From assembly GCA_964483175.1 (NCBI GenBank), contig CAZAAT010000022.1:1-32780 (forward strand): a stretch of DNA of 32,780 bases. Reading direction: 5' to 3'. Positions 23,072 through 31,864 of this stretch are shown here, piece by piece (positions within the stretch are counted from its first letter, which is position 1; the number at the start of each line of letters is the position of its first letter). This DNA comes from JAAYHC01 sp964483175 (GTDB taxonomy: Bacteria; Bacillota; UBA5301). The translations under genes and the position numbers were made by a program. The notes below the pieces were generated by a model. The model saw nothing but the letters and a program-made list of their open reading frames with translations. It searched no databases and was not told the origin of the DNA.

Positions 23072-23505
23072 TCAGTTTGTTTGCCAAGAAAAACAAGCTC
23101 AGCAACCTGATCAATATCCAAGGAATCCAGATCAACCTGGAGTTTTGCTTCTTCCCAGGGCTTGTCCGCGATGAGAATATTGGCCCGAGTGGAGGTTGGT
23201 TTGATCATCGTTGCGCAGGATGCGACGACCTGCAAATCGGTAATCGTCTCCAAGAACCTGATGAAGCGAGGATAAACCTGTTTTTCGTAGGTCACCTCGA
23301 TGTGCTCGGCACAATCCCACAGCTCATTCGGGGCAAAACTTTCTGGAGCGAAGGCCATAAAATCGTGTTTCTCGATGATTAGGTAATTTTTACGGATCAG
23401 AACGGTCATACTTAGCGGCCCGCGGCCAAGGTAGAATTTGCGACCCCGTGTAACCAAACGAACGATGAATTTCTCAAACAACTCACGATTTTCGCCGATT
23501 AACAC
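23053..23505 (-). CDS. DUF2294-like (MpsC-related) protein
   Basis: 150-residue soluble protein. LVTRGRKFYLGRGPLSMTVL followed by IRKNYLIIEKHDFM resembles the core of DUF2294, where a GKGP motif precedes two strands. The middle FLETITDLQVVASCATMIKP matches the later strand pair of that family, which is fused or linked to MpsC-like function in some Bacillota. The match is by eye and the C-terminal 30 residues look unrelated. A GTG start has GGGGGTGA 6 nt upstream. The gene converges on fapA and the two stop regions overlap by 19 bp, so the two transcripts are antisense to each other there. Confidence 0.55.
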   Translation of the reverse strand: MLIGENRELFEKFIVRLVTRGRKFYLGRGPLSMTVLIRKNYLIIEKHDFMAFAPESFAPNELWDCAEHIEVTYEKQVYPRFIRFLETITDLQVVASCATMIKPTSTRANILIADKPWEEAKLQVDLDSLDIDQVAELVFLGKQTDYAQRR

Positions 23506-23598
23506 GCTAAATCACCCCCACCAAACTGTAGCTATGATTATACCTTAGGTGGGCTGAGGATAGCAACAGTACGCTGAATACCAACGTGCCAATGAGAA

Positions 23599-23619
23599 AG
23601 GGCTCCAGAACGGAGCCCT
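23599..23619 (-). terminator. Hairpin downstream of csgG-like gene, probable terminator
   Basis: A perfect 8-bp stem (AGGGCTCC / GGAGCCCT, 5-nt loop) lies 31 nt after the stop of the csgG-like gene. On the minus strand it is followed by TTTCTCATT, a weak T tract, so termination may be partial. It separates this gene from the DUF2294-like gene. Confidence 0.55.
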
Positions 23620-23649
23620 GAATACCGTTATAACAGGATCAGCTGATTA

Positions 23650-24546
23650 CTAGAACGGACTGACCGTATCCCCAACTTGAACATCTTTACCCTCATAGAG
23701 GACTGTCACTGTAGCCCCGGCATCTACGCTGATTACCTCTAGTTTACCTACCGGAATGCGGATCGGATCAGCCAAACCTTCAATAGTTTGCATTCTAAAA
23801 ACTTCGAATCTAGTGCTACTCTTGATACCGTGGCTAGAACCTAGATTAACAATAATATAGTCTCCAGAAAATGCGACTACTTTTCCGGTAGCGGTGACAG
23901 CGGGTTTTTCTAACCTCGCTTGCGCATTTTCCAGAGCCGGCCGAAACTTGGATACCAAATCATCGATAGCTTTCGCTAAGGCCTTACCAAGCACAGAATC
24001 CTCAAACTCGGAGCTGCCAAAGGAAATGTTGTTAAATGAGTCGACCGAGATAGAGGTGGCCGAGTCTTTACCTGAGCCTTGGAATGAACCCAAGATTTGA
24101 CCGGTTTGGGTTGCTATCAGCCGGGCTGACAATCCCACACTAGCATTGGACATCCCGAGGGATATGCCTCTGATTGAGAGTCCACCTTGGTTTTTGAAGC
24201 CAAACTCATTTAGCGTGCCAACGACCAAGATATCGGCACCGATGAGTTTTCCCAGTTGGACTGCTGTTGCACTATCGACAGCCCCGGAGGCTTGCAGACT
24301 GTGCTCAGCCAAGATATCATCGATGCGAGAACGTTCAATAATAACCAAATTAGGGTCGTTAGCCAATTTATCACTAATCACCTGGGGAATACCCTCTAGC
24401 ATCTCATGGGTACCCCACCACCAAGTCTCAAGATTGCCACCGATCTCAAAGGGCAAAAAGGCAATCGACAGACTAGCCGCCAAACCAATTGCCGGAACCA
24501 GTAAACTGACCAATAGAGCTCCCAGGAACACTCTTACCTTGCTCAT
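23650..24546 (-). CDS. CsgG-family secreted protein
   Basis: 298-residue extracytoplasmic protein. A signal peptide (MSKVRVFLGALLVSLLVPAI, cleavage near LAA) is followed by SIAFLPFEIGG, then DKLANDPNLVIIERSRIDDILAEHSLQASGAVD, LGKLIGADILVVGTLNEFG, and VGLSARLIATQTGQI, the diagnostic CsgG/HfaB core. CsgG itself is an outer-membrane lipoprotein secretion pore; here the expected lipobox cysteine is absent. A second domain from about residue 215 (GKVVAFSGDYIIVNLGSSHG, then GKLEVISVDAGATVTVL) is a small beta-barrel of the kind seen at the C-terminus of flagellar FlgT-type proteins. GGAGGTG precedes the ATG. Function is probably envelope-related; a pore role is not shown. Confidence 0.83.
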   Translation of the reverse strand: MSKVRVFLGALLVSLLVPAIGLAASLSIAFLPFEIGGNLETWWWGTHEMLEGIPQVISDKLANDPNLVIIERSRIDDILAEHSLQASGAVDSATAVQLGKLIGADILVVGTLNEFGFKNQGGLSIRGISLGMSNASVGLSARLIATQTGQILGSFQGSGKDSATSISVDSFNNISFGSSEFEDSVLGKALAKAIDDLVSKFRPALENAQARLEKPAVTATGKVVAFSGDYIIVNLGSSHGIKSSTRFEVFRMQTIEGLADPIRIPVGKLEVISVDAGATVTVLYEGKDVQVGDTVSPF

Positions 24547-24649
24547 CTGAACACCTCCATGTAATTAAGGATTTCACGTTGGTTTAAGTTTGCGTAGCCC
24601 CCCGCCGATGTCCCTGGCCGCCATCTCGTATTGTTGGTTATGGCCTCAA

Positions 24650-24665
24650 CCGGACGTTCGTCCGG
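24650..24665 (-). promoter_or_regulatory. Leader hairpin (CCGGACG dyad) upstream of csgG-like gene
   Basis: A perfect 7-bp inverted repeat separated by two bases (CCGGACG TT CGTCCGG) lies about 25-40 nt downstream of the predicted transcription start, within a leader of about 140 nt. No T-run follows, so it is not a terminator. It could be an operator for a dimeric regulator or an mRNA stabilising hairpin. Confidence 0.4.
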
Positions 24666-24694
24666 GAGTGCAGAAAAAAATAAAGTTCAGTAAT

Positions 24695-24723
24695 ATCTTA
24701 CCAGTTTATATCCTGCTTTTCAA
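24695..24723 (-). promoter_or_regulatory. Sigma-70-type promoter of csgG-like gene
   Basis: On the minus strand TTGAAA (24723-24718) and TAAGAT (24700-24695) are spaced by exactly 17 bp. The predicted start near 24688 leaves a leader of about 140 nt. The element lies downstream of the addA stop, so the csgG-like gene can be expressed independently of addBA. Confidence 0.55.
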
Positions 24724-24754
24724 TTGGAATATTCACTAGTTTAGGCTATAGCTA

Positions 24755-27700
24755 TCACGATGCGCCGATACAATACTTGATGAAGGAGCAATGCCCGCAG
24801 TTGGCCGTATTGCGCGGATAGCTGGCGATTTCCCCCGGAATCAGGTACTGCCTTAGCTGGCTAATTTCTGAGCACAACTCCTCTCTCGAGGTCGCTGCGA
24901 CCAGTACATATACCCCCGGGACGAGATAATAAATCCCGGCTTCTAACTCAGTGAGTCCAAATTTCTCCTGAACCGCAAGAGCATATAGTTGCAACTGCAG
25001 CCGGTAATACGCGGTCTGGTCAGCTAGCTTGTCGGAGCTGATGCGGTTGGTTTTATAATCAATCAACAAGCCTGAGCCATCCGGAAAAAAGGCCAGTTTA
25101 TCAAAGGTTCCTCCGATATCAAGGCCGCAGAGGTTAAGCAGGAATGGCTCCTCATTGGCCGTGCGCACGCTCTTTTGGAGGCGCGCAAAGAGCTCGGAGC
25201 GCTGATAGGCCTCGATCAACGGCCTGACCTCGTCAATAAGTGCCCCTTGCTTAGCAGATGGAACCCCCAGTTCATTGGCCCCGGCCTCCAATAGCGCTTC
25301 AAGATCCGCATCTGGAGTCAACTGAGCACAGAGCAGGTGCGCAAGGTTACCACGCTGGATCGGATCGACACCCCCGCCCTTGGCAGTTTTCTGCGGCTGG
25401 CCGAGGAGAGGATGCTCCGGTAAAGCTAGGATGCGCCGGTAGTAAAAGCGTCGCGGACAAGAATTAAGTAATAACAGATCGGATACCCCGACATTGAGTG
25501 TTTCCCGTTCCCAATCCACGGTAAAGTTCTCGATTGCCGGTGGTTCTGGACCCACCGAACCAGTCGCCGCCGTCTCGGTGATCGCCTGCCGCTCCGGCTC
25601 AACACTCTCACGTTCGTCCAGATACTCGAGGATGTCCCGCTGCCAAACCGTCGGGAAATCAGCTGCTATTAGCTGCACCCACGCGAGCCAATTCTTGGCC
25701 TGCTGCACCGATTCAATCTTGTCGGTGCAATCCTTCTTAGCGATCCCGCTCAAGACCAAATAGTCTCTAGCCCTAGTTACGGCCACATAAAAAATGCGTT
25801 TGGCTTCTTCGTAATCGGCTCGGCTATCCCAATCTTTGATCTGTTCGTATTGGGCGGTGGTATAGGTATTCTCCCCGACCATCAGCCGGAAACCAAATCC
25901 AAGTTGTTTGTTAAAACGCACCACCGGTGGAAAACCGGCCTCCCGGATCCCGCGATAACCATCAACGACAAAGACGACCGGAAACTCAAGCCCTTTGGAG
26001 GCGTGAACGGTCAGCAACTTAACCGCGTCTTCCCCCTCGGTAGTTAGCTGTGCTTCGCTTTCCCGACCACTGGTTCGGGTGATCTCAGCGAGATAGTCCA
26101 GGAAAGACTGCAAATCGGTCAGGCCGGCCTGTTCAAGCTCGGCAACCTTCTCCTGAAACTTGCGTAAGTTAACATAGGCTTGTTCCCCGTGACTGCCAGC
26201 GAGAATAACTTGGGCGTAACCGGTGGCGGATAAGATTTTCTCGACAAAAAAGGTCGGACCGATTCGGCGGGTCAGCGGATGAAGCTCAGCAATTAGTTTT
26301 CGCAGCTCACAAAGGCCTGGTGGAGCAGGCGCTGCCGCTGGAGCATCCGGATCAACCGCGCGCCCAAAGGAGCCATACTCCGTCTTGATCTGCCATAATT
26401 CCGGGTCGCTCAAGCCAAACAAGGGCGAACGCAAAACTACGGCCAGAGAAAGCTCATCCTCAGGGTTGGCGATAACGCGCAGACAAGCCAAGATGTCGGT
26501 GACTTCCCGGCGGAGAAAAAAGTCACTGCCAGCTAAGTTAACCGTGCGGATGCCGGCTTTGAGAAAGGCTTGGTAATACAGCGAGATATCGGTGCGGGAC
26601 CGAAACAAGACAGCGATATCTCCATACCTGATCGGCCGGGGGTGTTCTTCCCCGGTCTCGTCATCTTTGGCCCAACCTACCCGCTCACCGGTTTCCACCA
26701 GCTCTTTGATCCGATAGGCGAGGGCTTGCGCCTCCATCTCACGGTTTTTCGAGGTATTCTGGTCACAGACCCCGGTTAAGAGCTCCACCCGCGGCACAGC
26801 GCTATTTGGCCGCTTTGCCGAGATCTTTTGGTAGGAGATCGCTCCGGGGGCGATTGCAGGAAAGAGGCGGGCAAAAAAGGCATTTTGAAAGTCTAGCAGT
26901 TCAGCACGGCTGCGGTAGTTTTCGGCGAGGTGAATCGCTCTGCCCCCAGTGGCAACAATCTCGGCCGCGGTTTCGGCAAAAACTTCAACCTCTGCACCGC
27001 GAAAACGATAGATCGATTGTTTCGGATCACCGACAACAAAGAGCGTCTTGGGTGCCCTGATTAAATCGATGAGTTCCTTTTGCACGCCGTTGGTATCTTG
27101 GTATTCATCAACGAGAATGGCCTGAAAGCGCCGGCGCAGCGCAGCGCTGACCACCGGGTGGGCGAAGAGTTCACGCGCTTTGAGCATGAGGTCGGTAAAG
27201 TCGAGGGCATTCTCGCCTTCTTTCAAAGCTGTATAGGCCGCATGGATCCGAGAAAGATAGCTACCTAGGGCTTTCGCCAACGGTACGGCTACACGGGAAG
27301 CCTCCAGAGTGCTTAGCCTCCTGGCGGCCCTATGCACCGCCTCAAGTTCTGTCACGATCGCCTTGGCTTCCGATTTGAATTCCAGCCAGACAGCTGCCCT
27401 TTCCAAAAGGTCACCTTGGCCGCTTTCCCACCGCTGGAGCAGCTCATCCAGTTTAGCGCGAGTCTGTTTATGAGCTGCCGCGCGTTTGGAGGCCAGCTCA
27501 GCCACTGCCGCATTCAGTTGCTCTAAAGCCTCGGCGATCTGAGCGGAGTCCCAGGCACCAGATCTCTGGATCACCTCGGCCAACGGCAAGCCGCTCTCCT
27601 GCCAGGCGTTATAGGCATCGATCAGCACGGGAATCAGCCGTGACGGCACTCCGCCGGTCAAGCCGGCAGCCAGGATCGCTAAATCCGCATCAGGCGGTGA

Positions 27701-28123
27701 ACTGGTCAGTCCTTTTTCGATCTCCCGCTTGGTCGCCTGGTACAGCAAGACACGCGCCCGCAGGTCATCAAGGACGCCGAACTCCGGGTCAAGACCGCAC
27801 AAAGCGGGAAACTCGCGGAGGATGCGCAGGCAAAAGCTATGGAAGGTGGAGATATAGGCGGTATCGAGGTGTTCCGGATTGCGTCCGAGTTCAATCAGCT
27901 TGGTGCGGACCCGATCCTGCATCTCGGCGGCGGCCTTCTCGGTAAAGGTGATGGCCAAGATCTCCGAGAGGCCAAACCCTTTATCCAGATGGAAATGAAG
28001 ATACCGGGAGACGAGTACCCTGGTCTTGCCGGCGCCAGCTCCGGCATCAACGATCAGATCCGTCTCACAGGTTGTCACGGCATCTTTTTGCACATCGGAT
28101 AGATTAGCTAACAGATCAGACAC
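24755..28123 (-). CDS. addA: ATP-dependent helicase/nuclease subunit A (AddA)
   Basis: 1122-residue UvrD/RecB-type helicase with a C-terminal RecB-family nuclease, the motor and one nuclease of the AddAB recombination complex that resects double-strand breaks. Seen: Q motif LSDVQKDAV, Walker A AGAGAGKT near residue 30, DEYQDTN near 340, GDPKQSIYRFRGAE, the helicase motif LTVHASKGLEFPVVF, FYVAVTRARDYLVL, and nuclease core LLIDYKTN near 1020. Unlike B. subtilis AddA as I know it, it carries a four-cysteine pattern (C889, then C1109-x2-C1112-x5-C1118) typical of iron-sulphur RecB nucleases. The GTG at 28123 has AAAGGTGG upstream and overlaps addB by 8 nt, so coupling is likely; in-frame starts further up overlap addB more. 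Confidence 0.93.
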   Translation of the reverse strand: MSDLLANLSDVQKDAVTTCETDLIVDAGAGAGKTRVLVSRYLHFHLDKGFGLSEILAITFTEKAAAEMQDRVRTKLIELGRNPEHLDTAYISTFHSFCLRILREFPALCGLDPEFGVLDDLRARVLLYQATKREIEKGLTSSPPDADLAILAAGLTGGVPSRLIPVLIDAYNAWQESGLPLAEVIQRSGAWDSAQIAEALEQLNAAVAELASKRAAAHKQTRAKLDELLQRWESGQGDLLERAAVWLEFKSEAKAIVTELEAVHRAARRLSTLEASRVAVPLAKALGSYLSRIHAAYTALKEGENALDFTDLMLKARELFAHPVVSAALRRRFQAILVDEYQDTNGVQKELIDLIRAPKTLFVVGDPKQSIYRFRGAEVEVFAETAAEIVATGGRAIHLAENYRSRAELLDFQNAFFARLFPAIAPGAISYQKISAKRPNSAVPRVELLTGVCDQNTSKNREMEAQALAYRIKELVETGERVGWAKDDETGEEHPRPIRYGDIAVLFRSRTDISLYYQAFLKAGIRTVNLAGSDFFLRREVTDILACLRVIANPEDELSLAVVLRSPLFGLSDPELWQIKTEYGSFGRAVDPDAPAAAPAPPGLCELRKLIAELHPLTRRIGPTFFVEKILSATGYAQVILAGSHGEQAYVNLRKFQEKVAELEQAGLTDLQSFLDYLAEITRTSGRESEAQLTTEGEDAVKLLTVHASKGLEFPVVFVVDGYRGIREAGFPPVVRFNKQLGFGFRLMVGENTYTTAQYEQIKDWDSRADYEEAKRIFYVAVTRARDYLVLSGIAKKDCTDKIESVQQAKNWLAWVQLIAADFPTVWQRDILEYLDERESVEPERQAITETAATGSVGPEPPAIENFTVDWERETLNVGVSDLLLLNSCPRRFYYRRILALPEHPLLGQPQKTAKGGGVDPIQRGNLAHLLCAQLTPDADLEALLEAGANELGVPSAKQGALIDEVRPLIEAYQRSELFARLQKSVRTANEEPFLLNLCGLDIGGTFDKLAFFPDGSGLLIDYKTNRISSDKLADQTAYYRLQLQLYALAVQEKFGLTELEAGIYYLVPGVYVLVAATSREELCSEISQLRQYLIPGEIASYPRNTANCGHCSFIKYCIGAS

Positions 28124-30575
28124 TAGCGCTACCACCTTTAACCGCGAATTTTTTGTGCTGCAGTCCACCGCTTTCCCGGCATAGATCGGCAAAACCGCAC
28201 CATTTACAGTTATCTGCGCTTGGTGGCTGGGGCAAGAAGTTGCCGGCTAAGATGCCTTCGACCGCAGTTTGGGCCACCTGCAGCGCCCCCTGTAACCAAG
28301 CTTCGGCACCATCTAAGCTCTTGGGCCGATAGATGGTGCGTTTCCCTTTCCGGTAGGAAAAATAGCAGACCTCCAGCGCGGTCAATTCTGCACCGTTTTC
28401 AACAAGTTTGCGCCGCCAGGCTTCGGCGTAAATCGCCAGTTGGATCCGCTTGTAATCAGCAATCTCTTTCTGCTTGACCTCGCCACCTTTGTAGTCGATG
28501 AGGCGCCAGGCTCCGGCGCCATCGCTGTCAATCCGGTCAATCCGGCCACGGAGAGTAACCTCACCGTAGGCGGTCTCGATGGTCAGGGGCGTTATTGGTT
28601 CCTCTACTTTGACCGGGACAAAGTCGCTCTCTTCGGCGGCTGTTAGTTCTTCCCTGAGCACCGTAGCTAAGAAGTTAGCCAACCGGAGGTGTGAGATTTC
28701 CCAGGCCCCAGGTAGTATGGTCGGGTATTCGGCTCTTTGGCGGTTAATGGCCTCAGCTAACAGCCTGTCCAGCAGCTGTTGGTATTGGGGCTGTTTAACC
28801 GTGGTCAGCGGGAAGTCGACTTGGGTGAAGAAGTCGCTGAGTACCGCATGGATCAGCGAGCCTTCATCAACCGCTTGTACCTCTCCGAGTTCAACGTCAA
28901 TCGATCGCAACTTTAACAGATTTTGGGCATAAAAGCTAAATGGACAGTTGAGGTAGGATTCGAGGTTGGAAACTGTAAACTCTCGCCGCTCGATATTGGC
29001 ATAGATCCGCTCAATCACCGAACCCAGGTCACCATCCCAGGGGGTAACTTGGCTAGAAACACGCGCCAGTTCAACCGCTAACTTACGGGTTAATAGCTCA
29101 GTCTCCGCTCTTTGCTCCACCGACTCCGCGCTCGGTCGATAGTAGGAGATCTGATCCTCTGGCGGACTCCAGCGCTCGCGGAGGGTTTGGAAATATAGTG
29201 GGCGGAGGTTGAGTTTGCCGGCGGTGTCGGCCTGCGCAACGCTGAGCACAGCGGTTTGGGGTCCTTCGGTCAAGAGCAGATCAAGGACCGCGGTCGGCTC
29301 AGGTGAGGAGGCGAGCTCAGGCAACCACCCGGGGCGCCTTGCCCCTAATACCTCTTGGGACAGACCAACGACAAAAAGGTGCCGGGCCAAAAGGGCCGAG
29401 GCCTCCCCCCCTAAGGGGACACAACGCAACCCCGGTCCGGGATAGGGTTCCTGCCAAATGTTTGTCTGGGCAGCGGCTAGACTAAGGATTTCGGCGTATT
29501 TCCGCGCCGAAAAGGTGCGATCACCATAGATCCCCTCCAAGGCTGCACCGGCTTGGTCTGCTAGCTCCAAGAGGCTCTCCACTGCCCGGAGTTCCCGGGC
29601 TGCCAACCGGCGGATCTCCTCAGCACTGCCTTCGGTAAGCTCGCTCTGCCAGCGTTTGTAGGCTGCATCCTGGGCAAGATAATCGGCAAAATTAGCGTAG
29701 TGATCAGGGAGTGTAGCCATCCCCGGCTGCCCGCCAAAGTCTGTTAGCAGACGGCGGATCAAGGGGATCGCCGATAATCTAATAATCGTAGAGGCTCGCA
29801 AAGCAATTGTCCGGCGACGAAATTCTTTACGCAGTAAGTCCAGGTACTGTTCGCTTGGATAAATCACGGCGATGTCTCTTAAGCTCACCCCTGCTGAAAG
29901 CAGCGCAACCACCCGGTCGGCAACTGCGCGAACTTCACCATAGGGCTCAGCCGCCGTAAGCAACTGAAGCTGTTGTGGTCGGCTAGGTTGGATCAACGAA
30001 GTCTGATGCCTGTAGGTGAGTCCGTGGATGGCCAATACCTCCAGCAGTTCGCTCTGGACCCCGTTGGGCCCGGCTAAGCCAACTACACATAGCTCGGTAA
30101 TACCCGGCAATAGCTCCACCGTAGTTGCGGTAGCGCGGATTGCGGCTGTTAAGCGCTCATACCTCCCTGCCAGATCGGTCGAACCAGCGGTAGCTAGAAG
30201 CTCTTCGTAACGGTTGAGAATAATTTCGAGATCGGCGGCCTTGTCCGGGTCACCGATTGTTTCAGTTATTGATTGCTTGTTTTGGCGGAGCTGAGAAATG
30301 AACTTGTCCATCCCGGACCAGAAACCGCGAGTAGTGGCAATCGGTCCAAAATGGCGCAATTGGGAGCGGGTCGAGAGACAGGCCTCCCGGACGAGCAACG
30401 ATTGTTGCAGCGGCGTGAGCAAGGTGGTCGGGCGCGGCCCAACTGCCGCACCGACCTCGCGGATCAAATCCGGCCAGGTCCAAATTGTGATGTTATCTTG
30501 ACCGACGGTCTCGTTAAAGTAACGCCGGTACTTGCCTGCTAAAGCCCGTGATTGGGCGATGATCAGCTCAGCCAA
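28116..30575 (-). CDS. addB: AddB/RexB-type nuclease subunit, short form
   Basis: About 819 residues; partner of AddA. The C-terminal nuclease shows the iron-sulphur pattern C544, C790-x2-C793-x5-C799, LESYLNCPFSFY, GRIDRIDSD and a catalytic RLIDYKGGE near residue 690. The N-terminal helicase-like region (ITIWTWPDLIREVG, TPLQQSLLVREA, YPSEQYLDLLRKEF) is decayed and has no Walker A, and the protein is about 350 residues shorter than B. subtilis AddB, which has one. This resembles the RexB style. Start choice: TTG at 30575 with GAGG 8 nt upstream; a longer frame begins with TTG at 30653 without a ribosome site. First gene of the addB-addA operon. Confidence 0.85.
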   Translation of the reverse strand: MAELIIAQSRALAGKYRRYFNETVGQDNITIWTWPDLIREVGAAVGPRPTTLLTPLQQSLLVREACLSTRSQLRHFGPIATTRGFWSGMDKFISQLRQNKQSITETIGDPDKAADLEIILNRYEELLATAGSTDLAGRYERLTAAIRATATTVELLPGITELCVVGLAGPNGVQSELLEVLAIHGLTYRHQTSLIQPSRPQQLQLLTAAEPYGEVRAVADRVVALLSAGVSLRDIAVIYPSEQYLDLLRKEFRRRTIALRASTIIRLSAIPLIRRLLTDFGGQPGMATLPDHYANFADYLAQDAAYKRWQSELTEGSAEEIRRLAARELRAVESLLELADQAGAALEGIYGDRTFSARKYAEILSLAAAQTNIWQEPYPGPGLRCVPLGGEASALLARHLFVVGLSQEVLGARRPGWLPELASSPEPTAVLDLLLTEGPQTAVLSVAQADTAGKLNLRPLYFQTLRERWSPPEDQISYYRPSAESVEQRAETELLTRKLAVELARVSSQVTPWDGDLGSVIERIYANIERREFTVSNLESYLNCPFSFYAQNLLKLRSIDVELGEVQAVDEGSLIHAVLSDFFTQVDFPLTTVKQPQYQQLLDRLLAEAINRQRAEYPTILPGAWEISHLRLANFLATVLREELTAAEESDFVPVKVEEPITPLTIETAYGEVTLRGRIDRIDSDGAGAWRLIDYKGGEVKQKEIADYKRIQLAIYAEAWRRKLVENGAELTALEVCYFSYRKGKRTIYRPKSLDGAEAWLQGALQVAQTAVEGILAGNFLPQPPSADNCKWCGFADLCRESGGLQHKKFAVKGGSASV

Positions 30576-30615
30576 GTTTTTCACCTCTTGGGATATTCCT
30601 TCGGAAGGGGAGGCC

Positions 30616-30672
30616 TTTTTCCTTTTCCGCACTGCAGAAGGAAAAAATGGCAATATAGGAAAATAGTCCTAT
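30616..30672. repeat. Two inverted repeats in the addB / small-membrane-protein divergent region
   Basis: TTTTTCCTT (30616-30624) pairs with AAGGAAAAA (30638-30646), a 9-bp arm with a 13-nt loop. ATAGGA (30655-30660) pairs with TCCTAT (30667-30672) and is followed on the plus strand by T residues. A TATAAT at 30704-30709 may serve the plus-strand gene, but I see no good -35 at the right distance. The dyads could be operators or weak leader hairpins; nothing decides between these. Confidence 0.35.
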
Positions 30673-30744
30673 TTTTCATGATAAAAAATGTGGTAATTTT
30701 CTCTATAATTCGATAAAATTTTGTATGTCTGGAGGTGGCCTGGG

Positions 30745-31023
30745 ATGCTTTTGCTTGAGCTAATTCACAACTCCGCCTATATGATCATTAACGTGATATT
30801 TTCCGCCTGGTATACTGCACCGCTGATTACGCTGTTATGGGGCGTCACGTTGCTACAAGAAAAGAAGAGAATCCCTCGACTGAAAGAGGATTTTACCGAG
30901 TTCAAAAGTGATCTAATCGAGTTTATCCAGATGAATGTGCTGGTCTTCGCGGTTTTTGTGGCCCAGATCCTAGTGGTAAACCTAATCATCGGCATGATCG
31001 GGCTGACGGATGTAATGATTTAA
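30745..31023 (+). CDS. Small two-helix membrane protein of unknown function
   Basis: 92 residues. An N-terminal hydrophobic helix (roughly residues 10-32, with WYTAPLITLLWG) is followed by a charged, probably coiled segment (EKKRIPRLKEDFTEFKSDL) and a second helix (VLVFAVFVAQILVVNLIIG). GGAGGTGG stands about 8 nt before the ATG at 30745; a longer in-frame start at 30721 lacks one. I do not recognise the family. It is single, divergent from addB, and followed by about 125 nt without recognisable features. Two-helix proteins with a charged linker can be toxin-like, holin-like or subunit proteins; none is supported specifically. Confidence 0.6.
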   Translation: MLLLELIHNSAYMIINVIFSAWYTAPLITLLWGVTLLQEKKRIPRLKEDFTEFKSDLIEFIQMNVLVFAVFVAQILVVNLIIGMIGLTDVMI

Positions 31024-31150
31024 GAGGTCTCCGAGTTTTCCCGAGGCACCAAGTTTGTTTTGACAAATTCATTGATTTTCGTGATCTTTACCGCATAACC
31101 GTGGTAATAAGCACGATTGTCAGTTTAATTGGCCTGAGTAAAATAATGGC

Positions 31151-31864
31151 TTAGCTCGTCAAGAGCCAGTCCAAATGCGGTGGATTAACCGACTTGGCGA
31201 TTTGAACGGTCTTGGCCCAATCAAAGGCTAGCTGCTTAAACTTGACGTAATATCCTTGGTCAAAGAAGTCTAGCACGGCATATTCAGCTAGGCGTCGATC
31301 ATTGCCACTGCGCGAAAAGCCGACCGAACCGGGGTTGATGAAAACCGCGGATCCGAGCGGGCGTAAGAACTGCACGTGGACATGGCCTCCGGCATAAAAG
31401 TTGGCATCAGTATCAGCAAGCAGTGCGGCCAAGCGTTTATCATCCGTATCAGGGTGGATTCGAGCTTCTGCAGAGGTTGGCGAGCCATGAAAACAAAGCA
31501 GCCTTTGCCCATCACCTACCGCCAGATCCTGGGTGTCGGCGAATCGGCGCAGAAAAGCCCAGTCATCAGCTGTTAGGTTATCAGCAGTCCAGCGGAAACA
31601 CTCGGCAACCGTCCTCGCCTCTCCTGACAATGCAGCTATCTCTTGCTCTGTTGGTGGGTTAAAGAGCACAGCATCGGTATTACCGAGCACAAAGAGGCAG
31701 TTTTGCTGTTTAAGTAGATTAACTACCTCATGCGGCTGTGGCCCCTTGAAAGCTACATCACCTAGACAGACGATCTGCTCAACCTGTTCCCGCTCGATGT
31801 TTTCTAAAACCGCCTCCAAAGCCTGGAGATTGCCATGGATATCTGAGATTAACGCGATTTTCAC
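31151..31864 (-). CDS. Metallophosphoesterase (calcineurin-like, YfcE/DUF-type)
   Basis: 237-residue cytoplasmic phosphoesterase. The metal-binding motifs are in order: SDIHGNLQAL at the N-terminus, CLGDVAFKGPQP, LGNTDAV, FHGSPTS, and GGHVHVQF, followed by INPGSVGFSR. These carry the Asp, His, Asn and His ligands of a di-metal site. The closest feel is of the small single-domain phosphodiesterases of the YfcE group; substrate unknown. A GTG start overlaps the stop of the upstream gene by one base (TAGTG) with AAGGATG upstream, so it is translationally coupled to the F420-hydrogenase-beta-family gene. Confidence 0.92.
   Translation of the reverse strand: MKIALISDIHGNLQALEAVLENIEREQVEQIVCLGDVAFKGPQPHEVVNLLKQQNCLFVLGNTDAVLFNPPTEQEIAALSGEARTVAECFRWTADNLTADDWAFLRRFADTQDLAVGDGQRLLCFHGSPTSAEARIHPDTDDKRLAALLADTDANFYAGGHVHVQFLRPLGSAVFINPGSVGFSRSGNDRRLAEYAVLDFFDQGYYVKFKQLAFDWAKTVQIAKSVNPPHLDWLLTS

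Noticed and set aside
24650..24665. CCGGACG dyad as terminator of addA
   Set aside because: Lies downstream of the csgG promoter and has no T-run on either strand in the needed position.
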